The notes below the pieces were generated by a model. That model was given only the letters and a program-made list of their open reading frames with translations. It ran no database searches and was not told the origin of the DNA. The position numbers and the translations under genes are program-made. This document shows, piece by piece, positions 1-6,736 of a stretch of DNA of 18,476 nt (positions are counted from its first letter, which is position 1; each line of letters starts with the position of its first letter). The stretch covers positions 1 to 18,476 of the forward strand of contig CAJUDV010000040.1 of assembly GCA_910585385.1 (NCBI GenBank), read 5' to 3'. This stretch comes from an uncultured Oscillibacter sp. (lineage in GTDB: Bacteria; Bacillota; Clostridia; Oscillospirales; Oscillospiraceae).

Positions 1-1
1 G

Positions 2-709
2 TGCGTCAGCTACTCCGGCCGGTGCCTTCTCAGCAACTATATGACCGGGCGGGACTCCAGCCGGGGGGCCTGCGCCCAGCCCTGCCGCTACCACTACGCT
101 CTGATGGAGGAGAAGCGTCCCGGCGAGTACTTTCCCATTGAGGAAGACGGCCAGGGTGCGTACATCCTGAATTCCCGGGACATGTGCATGATCGACCACC
201 TGGAGGACCTCTGCCAGGCAGGGCTCAGCAGCTTGAAGATTGAGGGACGGGCCAAGTCCGCCTATTACGCCGCCATTGTTACCGGAGCCTACCGCCACTG
301 TCTGGACGCGGCGGCGGCAGGAAGGGCCCCGGACCCCGTCTGGAGGGACGAGGTGGAACATGTCAGCCACCGTCCCTACTCCACCGGGTTTTACTATGGG
401 CCCCCGGGGCAGTATTACGAGAACTCCCGCTATATTCGGGAGTGGCAGGTAATTGCGGTAGTGGAGGAGTGCGACGGTGAGGGCAATGCCGTGCTGTCTC
501 TGCGGAACAAATTCCGTACCGGGGACATGGTGGAACTGGTGGGTCCGGATCTCCGGCCCTTCTCCATGACGGCGCCGGAGATGCGGGACGGGGCGGGGGA
601 GATTCTGGATGAGCCCCGGACGCCGCGGATGATCTTCCGCATGAAGCTGCCCCGGCCGGTGCCGCCTATGACGCTGGTGCGCCGCGGAGCGGACCTCTCA
701 GCCAAGTGA
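2..709 (+). CDS. U32-family peptidase-like protein (tRNA hydroxylation TrhP type), 3' part
   Basis: The gene runs in from the left edge, with its reading frame starting at base 2; about 235 C-terminal residues are present. Near the edge it shows the U32-family signature (YSGRC, SNYMTGRDSSRGACAQPCRY) with its conserved cysteines, then an NSRDMCMIDHL block and a C-terminal beta-rich region. In this family, E. coli TrhP and Bacillus YrrN/YrrO take part in forming 5-hydroxyuridine at tRNA position 34, using prephenate. That role is known for the family and inferred here. The next gene begins 29 bases after the stop with its own strong ribosome site, so the two are probably co-transcribed. Which TrhP paralogue this is cannot be told without the N-terminus. 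Older annotation calls such proteins collagenase-like peptidases. Confidence 0.88.
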   Translation, partial: CVSYSGRCLLSNYMTGRDSSRGACAQPCRYHYALMEEKRPGEYFPIEEDGQGAYILNSRDMCMIDHLEDLCQAGLSSLKIEGRAKSAYYAAIVTGAYRHCLDAAAAGRAPDPVWRDEVEHVSHRPYSTGFYYGPPGQYYENSRYIREWQVIAVVEECDGEGNAVLSLRNKFRTGDMVELVGPDLRPFSMTAPEMRDGAGEILDEPRTPRMIFRMKLPRPVPPMTLVRRGADLSAK

Positions 710-738
710 ATTCACACAGAATAGAAGGAGAGACAGCT

Positions 739-2136
739 ATGAAAGCAGATGTCGTCATCGTCGGAGCGGGTCCCGCCGGTATTTTTACGGCCCTGGAGAT
801 GATCAAAAGGGGAAGCCGCCAGAAAATTGTTATGGTGGAGAAGGGCCGGGCCGTGGAGGACCGCCGCTGTCCCAAGGCTCAGACCCACAAGTGCGTGAAC
901 TGCAAGCCCTACTGCCACATCACCACCGGTTTTTCCGGCGCCGGCGCTTTTTCTGACGGGAAGCTGTCGTTGAGCTATGAGGTGGGCGGAGACCTGCCCA
1001 ATCTCATTGGCCCCGATCTGGCCCAGGAGACCATCAACTACGCGGATAAGATCTACCTGGAATTTGGCGCGGACACCCATATCGAGGGTCTGGAGCATGA
1101 GGAGGAGCGGAAGGAGATCCGCAAGCGGGCCATCCACGCGGGCTTGAAGCTGGTGGACTGCCCCATCCGCCATATGGGCACGGAAAAGGCCCAGGCCATC
1201 TACCTGGCTATTGAGAAGTACCTCCAGGAAAACGGTGTGGAGATGTATTTCGGCTACGAGTGCAGCAACCTGATTTTGGAACAGGATGTGTGCAAGGGGG
1301 TCTCCATCTCCAACGGGAAGACGGATATGGAGATCTATGCCAAGCACACGGTGGTGGCCACCGGCCGCCGTGGGGCGGACTGGCTGGAGAAGCTCTGCGC
1401 CGAGCACAACATCGCCCATGCCCCCGGCACTGTGGACATCGGCGTCCGTGTGGAGGTGCGCAACGAGGTCATGGAGATGGTGAACCGGGTGCTGTACGAG
1501 TCCAAGCTGGTAGGCTGGCCCAAGCCCTTTAAGAACAAGGTCCGGACCTTCTGCCAGAACCCCGGCGGCTTCGTCAGCCAGGAGAACTACGACAACAACC
1601 TGGCGGTGGTCAACGGCCACTCCTATAAGGACCTCAAAAGCGACAACACGAATCTCTCGATCCTCTGCTCCCACAACTTCTCCATTCCCTTCAACCAGCC
1701 CATCGCCTATGCCCAGAAGGTGGGAGAGCTGACCAACATGCTGGCCAACGGCCAGATTCTGGTTCAGCGGTTCGGGGACATTCTGGACGGCAAGCGCACC
1801 TGGGAGAAGGAGCTGGCCCAGTCCAACATCCGGCCCACCCTGCCGGACGTTGTGGCCGGGGACATCACCGCCGCCATGCCCTACCGGGCCATGACCAACA
1901 TCATCGGCTTCATCCAGGCCATGGACTACGTAGTGCCGGGCTTTGCCGCCTATGAGACACTGCTGTACTCCCCGGAGCTGAAATTCTACTCCAACCGGGT
2001 GAAGATGGACACGGACTTCAACACCAGCCTCCAGGGCCTGCACTGCCTGGGGGACAGCTCCGGCTGGACCCGGGGGCTGATGATGGCCTCCATCATGGGC
2101 GTGCTGATGGGGCGGAAGATCGCCGAAGAGGGCTGA
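739..2136 (+). CDS. FAD-dependent dehydrogenase (COG2509-like)
   Basis: The product is a 465-residue cytosolic flavoprotein. The Rossmann FAD motif VGAGPAG lies at residues 8-14 and an acidic/basic strand end (VEKG) follows near 33-36. A block GFSGAGAFSDGKLSLS at about 64-79 and a C-terminal GDSSGWTRGLMMASIMG segment are typical of the uncharacterised COG2509 FAD dehydrogenases. Four cysteines sit close together at 44, 52, 55 and 59 (C-x7-C-x2-C-x3-C). The start is ATG 739, preceded by AGAAGGAGAG at 722-731. A GTG at 706 in the same frame overlaps the previous gene and lacks a ribosome site. The substrate is unknown. The gene follows the U32-family gene in a probable operon and ends before the strong terminator at 2246-2277. 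Confidence 0.88.
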   Translation: MKADVVIVGAGPAGIFTALEMIKRGSRQKIVMVEKGRAVEDRRCPKAQTHKCVNCKPYCHITTGFSGAGAFSDGKLSLSYEVGGDLPNLIGPDLAQETINYADKIYLEFGADTHIEGLEHEEERKEIRKRAIHAGLKLVDCPIRHMGTEKAQAIYLAIEKYLQENGVEMYFGYECSNLILEQDVCKGVSISNGKTDMEIYAKHTVVATGRRGADWLEKLCAEHNIAHAPGTVDIGVRVEVRNEVMEMVNRVLYESKLVGWPKPFKNKVRTFCQNPGGFVSQENYDNNLAVVNGHSYKDLKSDNTNLSILCSHNFSIPFNQPIAYAQKVGELTNMLANGQILVQRFGDILDGKRTWEKELAQSNIRPTLPDVVAGDITAAMPYRAMTNIIGFIQAMDYVVPGFAAYETLLYSPELKFYSNRVKMDTDFNTSLQGLHCLGDSSGWTRGLMMASIMGVLMGRKIAEEG

Positions 2137-2245
2137 CCTGCATTTCTTGAAAGAAAAGTAGGCAAAAGAACTTTCGCTCGCTCTGGAAGTTCGGCATGGG
2201 ACTAAGCTGAAGCAACGGCGACAGAGGTTACTCTTTCATTAGAAA
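2137..2245. repeat. Possible intergenic repeat/structured spacer
   Basis: This AT-richer spacer between two convergent genes holds a short palindrome (TTTCTT-GA-AAGAAA, 2143-2156). An 8-bp hairpin follows (GAACTTTC at 2168-2175 with GGAAGTTC at 2185-2192, one G-U pair). No coding frame is visible. Its composition differs from the flanking genes, which suggests a dispersed intergenic repeat, but only one copy is in this window, so repetition cannot be shown. Confidence 0.3.
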
Positions 2246-2277
2246 CAAAAATCAGGCCCATCAGGGCCTGATTTTTG
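2246..2277. terminator. Bidirectional Rho-independent terminator
   Basis: CAAAAATCAGGCCC (2246-2259) and GGGCCTGATTTTTG (2264-2277) form a perfect 14-bp hairpin with an ATCA loop. T-runs lie on the 3' side in both orientations. It sits between the convergent FAD dehydrogenase (+) and XRE regulator (-) genes and should end both transcripts. Confidence 0.92.
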
Positions 2278-2281
2278 CTGC

Positions 2282-3085
2282 TTAGGAAAATTCTGCATTC
2301 CGGGGCTCATACTGGATGGAGTGATCTCCCGGTTCAAAGAGGGGCTCTGTTAGGTCTGTGTTCCTCTCTTCACCAAGATGCTCAGGTTCCGCCGCCACGT
2401 TCAGCGTCTCCGTGACCCGGGCCCCGCCGCCGCACTCCAGCACGATTTCCAAATGTGCCATCAGCTCCTCCGGGATGTCCCAGGCGAAGAGGGCGAAGTC
2501 CCGGCCCTCTCCCGCCGCCTGGACCGCGATCTGCTCCCGATATTCCAGGGTCTGCGTCCCCGTGGGGGTCAGGAACAGGGAGGCGGCCTCCACCGTGTTC
2601 TCCGTTCCGTCCTGGAAGGTCACCAGAAGATAGACCCGGGTGCCCGGTTCAAACATGTACCACCCGGCGCCGGCCTCAGGGTCGCACCGGAGCTGTCCGG
2701 CGTCCTCGTTGAAGAAGTACACGCCGGTCACGTACGGCTCCGCGTGCCGGGGCACGTCCACATGTTTTTCCGTTTTGAGCGCGGTCCACGTGGCGATTGA
2801 GAACAGAGCCGACACGATCAGCACGCCTAGGACCAAGAGCGCTATCCGCCTCCAATTCCAAAAGGGCGGCTTGTGGCCGGAGGGACGGGCCTCTCCGCCC
2901 TCCTCCGTCTCAAAGGTGACCTCCAGAACCTCCTCCAGAATTTTCAGATTCTCCGGGGTGGGCACAGACACCCCCAGCTCCCACTTGCTCACCGCCTGGC
3001 GGCTGACCTCGCACTTTTCCGCCAGGTCCTCCTGGGTCAGCCCCAGGCGCTCCCTGGCCTGTTTGATGGTTTCCGCAATATTCAT
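2282..3085 (-). CDS. XRE-family regulator with membrane anchor
   Basis: The product is 267 residues. The N-terminal HTH_3 domain spans about residues 3-58, with TQEDLAEKCEVSRQAVSKWELG as the helix-turn-helix. A single membrane segment follows at about 80-102, preceded by positive residues (WNWRR). The roughly 165-residue C-terminal part has no family I recognise; it looks beta-rich and is probably extracytoplasmic. The start is ATG 3085, with GGAGGG seven bases upstream. A longer in-frame extension would cross the promoter region and has no ribosome site. The gene is divergent from a sigma factor gene, with about 185 bases between the two starts. This arrangement suggests a membrane-tethered sensor-regulator controlling the shared promoter region. 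That function is inference. Confidence 0.85.
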   Translation of the reverse strand: MNIAETIKQARERLGLTQEDLAEKCEVSRQAVSKWELGVSVPTPENLKILEEVLEVTFETEEGGEARPSGHKPPFWNWRRIALLVLGVLIVSALFSIATWTALKTEKHVDVPRHAEPYVTGVYFFNEDAGQLRCDPEAGAGWYMFEPGTRVYLLVTFQDGTENTVEAASLFLTPTGTQTLEYREQIAVQAAGEGRDFALFAWDIPEELMAHLEIVLECGGGARVTETLNVAAEPEHLGEERNTDLTEPLFEPGDHSIQYEPRNAEFS

Positions 3086-3105
3086 TGGCAATCCCTCCGA
3101 TAGTT

Positions 3106-3135
3106 TTGAAACGCGTCTCTGGAGGCCAGTATAAC
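3106..3135 (+). promoter_or_regulatory. Promoter of the sigma factor operon
   Basis: TTGAAA (3106-3111) and TATAAC (3130-3135) are separated by 18 bases, and each hexamer matches the sigma-A consensus at five of six positions. Transcription would start near 3142. The -10 element overlaps that of the opposing promoter for the XRE gene. Confidence 0.6.
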
Positions 3136-3157
3136 AGGTTGCGCCGGTTGCGTCCAC
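3129..3157 (-). promoter_or_regulatory. Promoter of the XRE regulator, overlapping
   Basis: On the minus strand TATACT (3129-3134) is preceded by TG one base upstream, an extended -10 motif. A weak -35-like hexamer (TGGACG) lies 17 bases further upstream. Transcription would start near 3122, giving a leader of about 37 bases. The -10 regions of the two opposing promoters coincide, so only one can be open at a time. Confidence 0.5.
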
Positions 3158-3196
3158 CAACAGAGGCCCGCAACCGCAGTTGCGGGGACTTTTTTT
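3145..3196 (+). promoter_or_regulatory. Attenuator-like leader with mutually exclusive hairpins
   Basis: CCCGCAAC (3167-3174) pairs with GTTGCGGG (3179-3186) and is followed by seven T (3190-3196), a normal intrinsic terminator just inside the sigma operon leader. The left arm can instead pair with an upstream copy: CGGTTGCG (3145-3152) is the exact complement of CGCAACCG (3169-3176). Two tandem GGTTGCG copies (3137-3143 and 3146-3152) lie upstream. The geometry fits a terminator/antiterminator switch, or else a repeat-based protein operator. Confidence 0.5.
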
Positions 3197-3270
3197 GCCC
3201 AGACTGCCAGATTCCGCCCCGCCGCCTCGTTTTAGAAGTAGAACGGCGCCATTCAAAAGGAGATGATACT

Positions 3271-3783
3271 ACGGAACAGATCTTATACTCCCGCCAGGAA
3301 GCCGAGGAGATGGTCAGCCGCTGGGCGGACACGGTGCTGCGGGTGGGTTACACTTGGATGGGCAATTTCCAGGATGCCCAGGACGTGAGCCAGACCGTGC
3401 TCTTGAAGCTGCTGACCTCGCCCCGCCGGTTTGACACGGAGGAGCGGGAGCGGGCCTGGGTGCTCCGGGTGGCGGTAAACTGCTGCAAGGATCTGAGAAA
3501 GTCCGCCTGGTTCCGCCGTCGGGCGCCTCTGGAGAGTGCCGGAGAGGCGGCGGTGGAGCTGCCGGAGCTGGAGGACAGCCCGGTGCTGCGGGCGGTGCAG
3601 GCTCTGCCGGAGAAATACCGTCAGGCGGTGTACCTGCGGTACTACGAGGAATATGAGGTGGAGGAGATCGCGGCGCTGATGGGGTGCGGAGCCCCCCAGG
3701 TGAGCACCTACCTCTACCGGGGCAGACAGAAGCTGAAGACAATGCTGGGAGGTATTTATGGACAGCAATGCTTATCGGAGTGA
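3271..3783 (+). CDS. ECF-like RNA polymerase sigma-70 family factor (start codon uncertain)
   Basis: The product is about 170 residues. Sigma region 2 (about 8-75, including GNFQDAQDVSQTVLLKLL) is followed by region 4 with LPEKYRQAVYLRYYEE and a helix-turn-helix (EVEEIAALMGCGAPQVSTYLYRGRQKL). The frame has no ATG, GTG or TTG where the family start should be. AAAAGGAG at 3255-3262 is followed eight bases later by ACG GAA CAG at 3271, so ACG is the best-placed start, or an ATG that was mutated or misread. The first in-frame ATG is 3310, directly touching GAGGAG, and it would clip region 2. An ATG at 3263 is in another frame. The 3' end overlaps the next gene by 26 bases, implying translational coupling to a probable anti-sigma partner. 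Confidence 0.85.
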   Translation, partial: TEQILYSRQEAEEMVSRWADTVLRVGYTWMGNFQDAQDVSQTVLLKLLTSPRRFDTEERERAWVLRVAVNCCKDLRKSAWFRRRAPLESAGEAAVELPELEDSPVLRAVQALPEKYRQAVYLRYYEEYEVEEIAALMGCGAPQVSTYLYRGRQKLKTMLGGIYGQQCLSE

Positions 3784-4774
3784 ACTGGACCGGGTCCGCT
3801 ATACAAAGACGGGGCGGGAGGCCCTGACAGACCGGCTGATGCGGACACAGGGCGTTGAGAGAGGCAGACGGAGGGCAGGGTGGCCCAGAAAGATGATGGC
3901 GGCGGCTGTTGCCGCGGTGGTGCTGGTGGGCACGGCGGCCGCGGCGGCGGGCCCGCTGTGGGAGCGGTACTTCGGCCGGCTGGATGAGGATCAGCAGGCG
4001 GTGATCAACAACCTCAGCGCCGCGCCAGAGGCGCTTCCGGCGGCGGAGAGCCACGGGACTGTAATGACGCCATTGGCGGCCTTCGGCGACCAGGACTTCT
4101 ACTATTTAATGCTGGAGATCCGGGCCCCGGAGGGCACGGTCCTGCCGGATTACGGCGAGGACGAGGGCTATTACCAGCTCTTCGGCGATGAGCTGGGAGA
4201 GAAGATTACCCTGACGGACGAAGACGGGCAGGAGCTTCCCAGGTATGTGGAATTTGAGTGGATGCCCCGCACCGGGGAGGACAACGTCCTCACGGCAGTT
4301 CTCCGGCTCTGGCCCGCTGAGGGCGTGGACTTCTCCGACGGGACTGACAAGGTCCTCCATATTCCCGGATTGTGGGTCCAGTCTCCCGATAAGGTGTATA
4401 CGCCGGTTCTTACCGGCGGCTGGGACTTCAACATCGGAGCCCACTGCGGAAACGTGGAAATCCGGGAGCTGGATGTCACCGGTGTGACACAGGGGACAGA
4501 GGAATTCGGCACTCTGGTGCTGGACTCCCTGCGGCTCTCTCCTCTGGGAATGCGTTGGCGGGCCCATTGGACCAGCCCTCAGGAGGGAATCTGGCCGGGC
4601 GCAGAGATCGCCGTGATGATGGAAGACGGCAGGGAGGTCTCCCTGGACAGCACCATGGGCGGCTGCCAGGAGGACTGGAGCGAGGACTACGGGCCCTTTG
4701 AGACGCCCATAGACCTGAATCAGGTCACCGCCGTCCGCTGGGGCGGCGTCCTGATCCCGGTGGAAGGGGAGTAA
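3758..4774 (+). CDS. Putative membrane-anchored anti-sigma protein (DUF4179-like)
   Basis: The product is 338 residues. A short basic cytoplasmic N-terminus (about 1-45) leads into one alanine/valine-rich membrane segment at about 46-66. A large acidic extracytoplasmic part follows, beginning LWERYFGRLDEDQQAVINNL. The single-pass layout and a start inside the end of a sigma factor gene are what anti-sigma factors of Clostridia look like. The match to DUF4179-type proteins is from memory and moderate. The start is ATG 3758 with GGGAGG at 3747-3752, five bases away. By analogy, the N-terminal part would hold the sigma factor and the outer domain would sense a signal. The signal cannot be read from sequence. 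Strong terminators follow immediately. Confidence 0.75.
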   Translation: MDSNAYRSELDRVRYTKTGREALTDRLMRTQGVERGRRRAGWPRKMMAAAVAAVVLVGTAAAAAGPLWERYFGRLDEDQQAVINNLSAAPEALPAAESHGTVMTPLAAFGDQDFYYLMLEIRAPEGTVLPDYGEDEGYYQLFGDELGEKITLTDEDGQELPRYVEFEWMPRTGEDNVLTAVLRLWPAEGVDFSDGTDKVLHIPGLWVQSPDKVYTPVLTGGWDFNIGAHCGNVEIRELDVTGVTQGTEEFGTLVLDSLRLSPLGMRWRAHWTSPQEGIWPGAEIAVMMEDGREVSLDSTMGGCQEDWSEDYGPFETPIDLNQVTAVRWGGVLIPVEGE

Positions 4775-4780
4775 AAAGGG

Positions 4781-4810
4781 AAGAAGGGAGGCCCTGGGGC
4801 CTCCCTTCTT
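4781..4810 (+). terminator. Rho-independent terminator of the sigma/anti-sigma operon
   Basis: AAGAAGGGAGGCC (4781-4793) and GGCCTCCCTTCTT (4798-4810) form a perfect 13-bp hairpin with a CTGG loop directly after the stop codon. The following T-run is short, so the second hairpin just downstream may complete termination. Confidence 0.8.
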
Positions 4811-4813
4811 TAT

Positions 4814-4854
4814 AAAACAGCATCCGCTCGTTTCACGGACGGATGCTGTTTTTT
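4814..4854. terminator. Second terminator, bidirectional
   Basis: AAAACAGCATCCG (4814-4826) pairs with CGGATGCTGTTTT, whose outer 12 bases are 4841-4852 and inner C is 4840. Six T (4849-4854) follow on the plus strand and four T on the minus strand. It lies between convergent operons and probably serves the minus-strand dehydrogenase gene too. Confidence 0.85.
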
Positions 4855-4867
4855 GTGTACGGCGAAA

Positions 4868-5752
4868 TCAGGCGTCCTGTCCCACGGTCACGTCCATTTT
4901 GTCCTCATAGTATTTCACCATGGCGATTTGGTCCTCGTTGATGTGGCCGTTGTCCGCCATCCAGTCCATGACATGGAGGACCACGTCGGTCATGGGCAGG
5001 TCGACGCCCAGATGGTGGGCGTAGTGCTTGGCGTTGAGAATATCCTTGCGGTGGACGGCGATCCGGGCGCCGGGCTCATAGTCCCGGCGGATCAGCTTGG
5101 GCACCTTGTTGTCGTACAGCGGTCCCCCCGCGAAGCCGCCCCGGGTGGCGTCAAAGGTGGTCTGGAGATCGATCCCGGCCTTGGCCGCGAAGGCGTAGCC
5201 CTCGGCGATGGCCACAAGAACCGCACCGCCGATCATGTTGTTCACCAGCTTTGTCACGCTGCCGCTGGCAGGGCCTCCGGTGTATACAGGGGTACCCATG
5301 CAGGACAGCAGGGGCTTTACGGTCTCAAAGGCGTCGCGCTCGCCGCCGGCCATGATGGCCAGCGTTCCGGCGGCGGCCATGGGGTTCCCGCCGCTGACAG
5401 GGGCGTCCACCAGGGACATCCCGGCCGCCTGCGTCTTTTGGAAGAGGTCCAGGATGATGTCCGGCGCCGTGGAGGACAGGTCCACTACGATTCCGCCAGG
5501 CTTTCCGTACTGAACCGCCTGTTCCACAGAGTGGATGATGACAGGGTGGGTGGGCAGAATTTGAAAGATGATCTGGCAGGATCGGTAGATCTCCGTGGGG
5601 TCCTCCACGGCGACGCCCCCTGCCGCCTGGAAAGCTGCCGTTTGCTCGGGGACCACATCATACCCCAGCACAGAACAGCCGGATTTTTTCACCAGATTTT
5701 TGGCCATGGGCAGCCCCATGACACCAAGCCCCAGAAAACCAATTTGTCTCAT
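4868..5752 (-). CDS. NAD(P)-dependent beta-hydroxyacid dehydrogenase (3-hydroxyisobutyrate/tartronate semialdehyde reductase family)
   Basis: The product is 294 residues, the normal length for the family. The N-terminal Rossmann domain has GLGVMG at 8-13, and the substrate loop DAPVSGG lies at 117-123. The catalytic lysine is K168 in GSVTKLVNN (164-172), and a second conserved lysine sits in HRKDI (234-238). These residues define the beta-hydroxyacid dehydrogenases (GarR, GlxR, MmsB), which interconvert a 3-hydroxyacid and its semialdehyde with NAD(P)H. The exact substrate cannot be assigned. Start ATG 5752 has GGAG seven bases upstream. The gene lies 25 bases behind an alpha/beta hydrolase gene in the same operon, so the hydrolase may release the hydroxyacid used here. 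That pathway link is inference. Confidence 0.9.
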   Translation of the reverse strand: MRQIGFLGLGVMGLPMAKNLVKKSGCSVLGYDVVPEQTAAFQAAGGVAVEDPTEIYRSCQIIFQILPTHPVIIHSVEQAVQYGKPGGIVVDLSSTAPDIILDLFQKTQAAGMSLVDAPVSGGNPMAAAGTLAIMAGGERDAFETVKPLLSCMGTPVYTGGPASGSVTKLVNNMIGGAVLVAIAEGYAFAAKAGIDLQTTFDATRGGFAGGPLYDNKVPKLIRRDYEPGARIAVHRKDILNAKHYAHHLGVDLPMTDVVLHVMDWMADNGHINEDQIAMVKYYEDKMDVTVGQDA

Positions 5753-5777
5753 AATTCTTCTCCGCTCCTCTCCGGCC

Positions 5778-6572
5778 TCAGCCGATAAATTCCATGACCG
5801 CCTTGTTAAAGGCGGCGGACTCCTCCATGAACATCATGTGGGCCGTCTCAAACAGCCTGAACTGGGAACCAGCGATTTGGGCGTGGGTCCACTCGTTGTT
5901 GGACACCTTGACGTGACTGTTTTTCGCGGTGATCACCAGGGTGGGGAGGGTGATGGTGGGGATCACGTCCCGCCAGTCGGTATAGACGTGATTCAAAAGG
6001 AGATGCGCGCACTCCCTGGCGGGGAATTTCAGGCTCTCCGCAAGGGTCTGCTGGCCGTATTGCGCTTTTCCCTCCGGTGTATACAGCATCATATCCACAA
6101 ATCCCCTGGTGGCGTTGACTGTGTCGTTCAGCAGGGACTCCTTCAAGTCCTCCAGGTCGGGGGTGTTGGAAAAGCCGTCCGGGTTGCTGGCATTGATGAG
6201 GCACAGAGGAGGCTCGTCTACGAGGATCAGTTTACTCAGTCGGTGACCGCGAAACAGGTCCCAATAGTTCCAGGCCACCGAGCAGCCCATGGACCAGCCC
6301 AGCAGGGTGACCTCCTCCAGCTCCAAAGCGTCCAAAAGCTGTTTGACATCCATAGCCAGCCGGGAGATGCGGTAGCCATAGGAGGGTTTTCCGGATTCGC
6401 CGTGGCCCCGCAGGTCCACAGTGACGACCTGATATGTTTCCGCCAGCGCGGGAGCGTTGTTGCAAAAGGCCTTTGCGCTTTGATCCCAGCCGTGGAGCAT
6501 GACCAGAGTCTTTCCGGTACCTTGAATCTCATAGTGGATGGAGACCCCGTCATTTGTGGTAAAGACTGCCAT
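5778..6572 (-). CDS. Alpha/beta hydrolase
   Basis: The product is 264 residues, with no signal peptide. The fold signatures are LHGWD (26-30, oxyanion region), DLRGHGES (53-60) and nucleophile elbow GWSMG with S94; a late histidine, H245, is in FETAHMMF. The usual acid after strand beta-7 is absent: ITAKNSH (214-220) has no Asp there, whereas D119/E120 after strand beta-6 (LVDEPP) could serve. The start is ATG 6572, with CAGGAG ten bases upstream. It is the first gene of a two-gene operon with the beta-hydroxyacid dehydrogenase, transcribed away from a Crp/Fnr regulator gene. An esterase/lactonase-type activity is likely. The substrate is unknown. Confidence 0.88.
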   Translation of the reverse strand: MAVFTTNDGVSIHYEIQGTGKTLVMLHGWDQSAKAFCNNAPALAETYQVVTVDLRGHGESGKPSYGYRISRLAMDVKQLLDALELEEVTLLGWSMGCSVAWNYWDLFRGHRLSKLILVDEPPLCLINASNPDGFSNTPDLEDLKESLLNDTVNATRGFVDMMLYTPEGKAQYGQQTLAESLKFPARECAHLLLNHVYTDWRDVIPTITLPTLVITAKNSHVKVSNNEWTHAQIAGSQFRLFETAHMMFMEESAAFNKAVMEFIG

Positions 6573-6622
6573 GTGCGCATTTCTCCTGATAGTTTTTTGC
6601 GATCTCCGGATGATCTGTTGCT

Positions 6623-6655
6623 ATTGTTCAATAAAGCGTGAAAACAAATTGTAAA
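6623..6655 (-). promoter_or_regulatory. Candidate activated promoter of the hydrolase operon
   Basis: On the minus strand AACAAT (6623-6628) is a plausible -10. A start near 6616 would put the centre of the palindrome at 6649-6666 at about -41.5, the classic class II position for a Crp/Fnr activator. No good -35 is seen apart from TTTACA within the palindrome arm. This is inference from spacing only. Confidence 0.35.
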
Positions 6656-6666
6656 ATACTTTACAA
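6649..6666. promoter_or_regulatory. Crp/Fnr-type operator candidate
   Basis: TTGTAAA (6649-6655) and TTTACAA (6660-6666) are perfect inverted arms separated by ATAC. This is the size and form of Crp/Fnr-family sites (FNR TTGAT-N4-ATCAA, CprK TTAAT-N4-ATTAA) but with a different half-site. It lies between the regulator gene and the divergent hydrolase operon. Confidence 0.65.
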
Positions 6667-6688
6667 AGCTGGAGAGTTTCTATATAGT
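6660..6688 (+). promoter_or_regulatory. Promoter of the Crp/Fnr regulator gene
   Basis: TTTACA (6660-6665) and TATAGT (6683-6688) are 17 bases apart, each five of six to consensus. The -35 is the right arm of the palindromic operator, so a bound regulator would block its own promoter, consistent with autorepression. Confidence 0.55.
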
Positions 6689-6736
6689 GGATAATAGAAC
6701 AGAAAAAATTTGTGTGTTTTATCAAGAGGTGATCTC

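Noticed and set aside
712..2043. Long open frame on the minus strand inside the FAD dehydrogenase gene
   Set aside because: It is a by-product of GC-rich codon bias. It has no ribosome site and no recognisable domain, whereas the plus-strand frame has clear FAD motifs.
3086..3256. N-terminal extension of the XRE regulator
   Set aside because: The extra residues resemble no XRE protein and are encoded by the divergent promoter and attenuator region. ATG 3085 has an ideal ribosome site.
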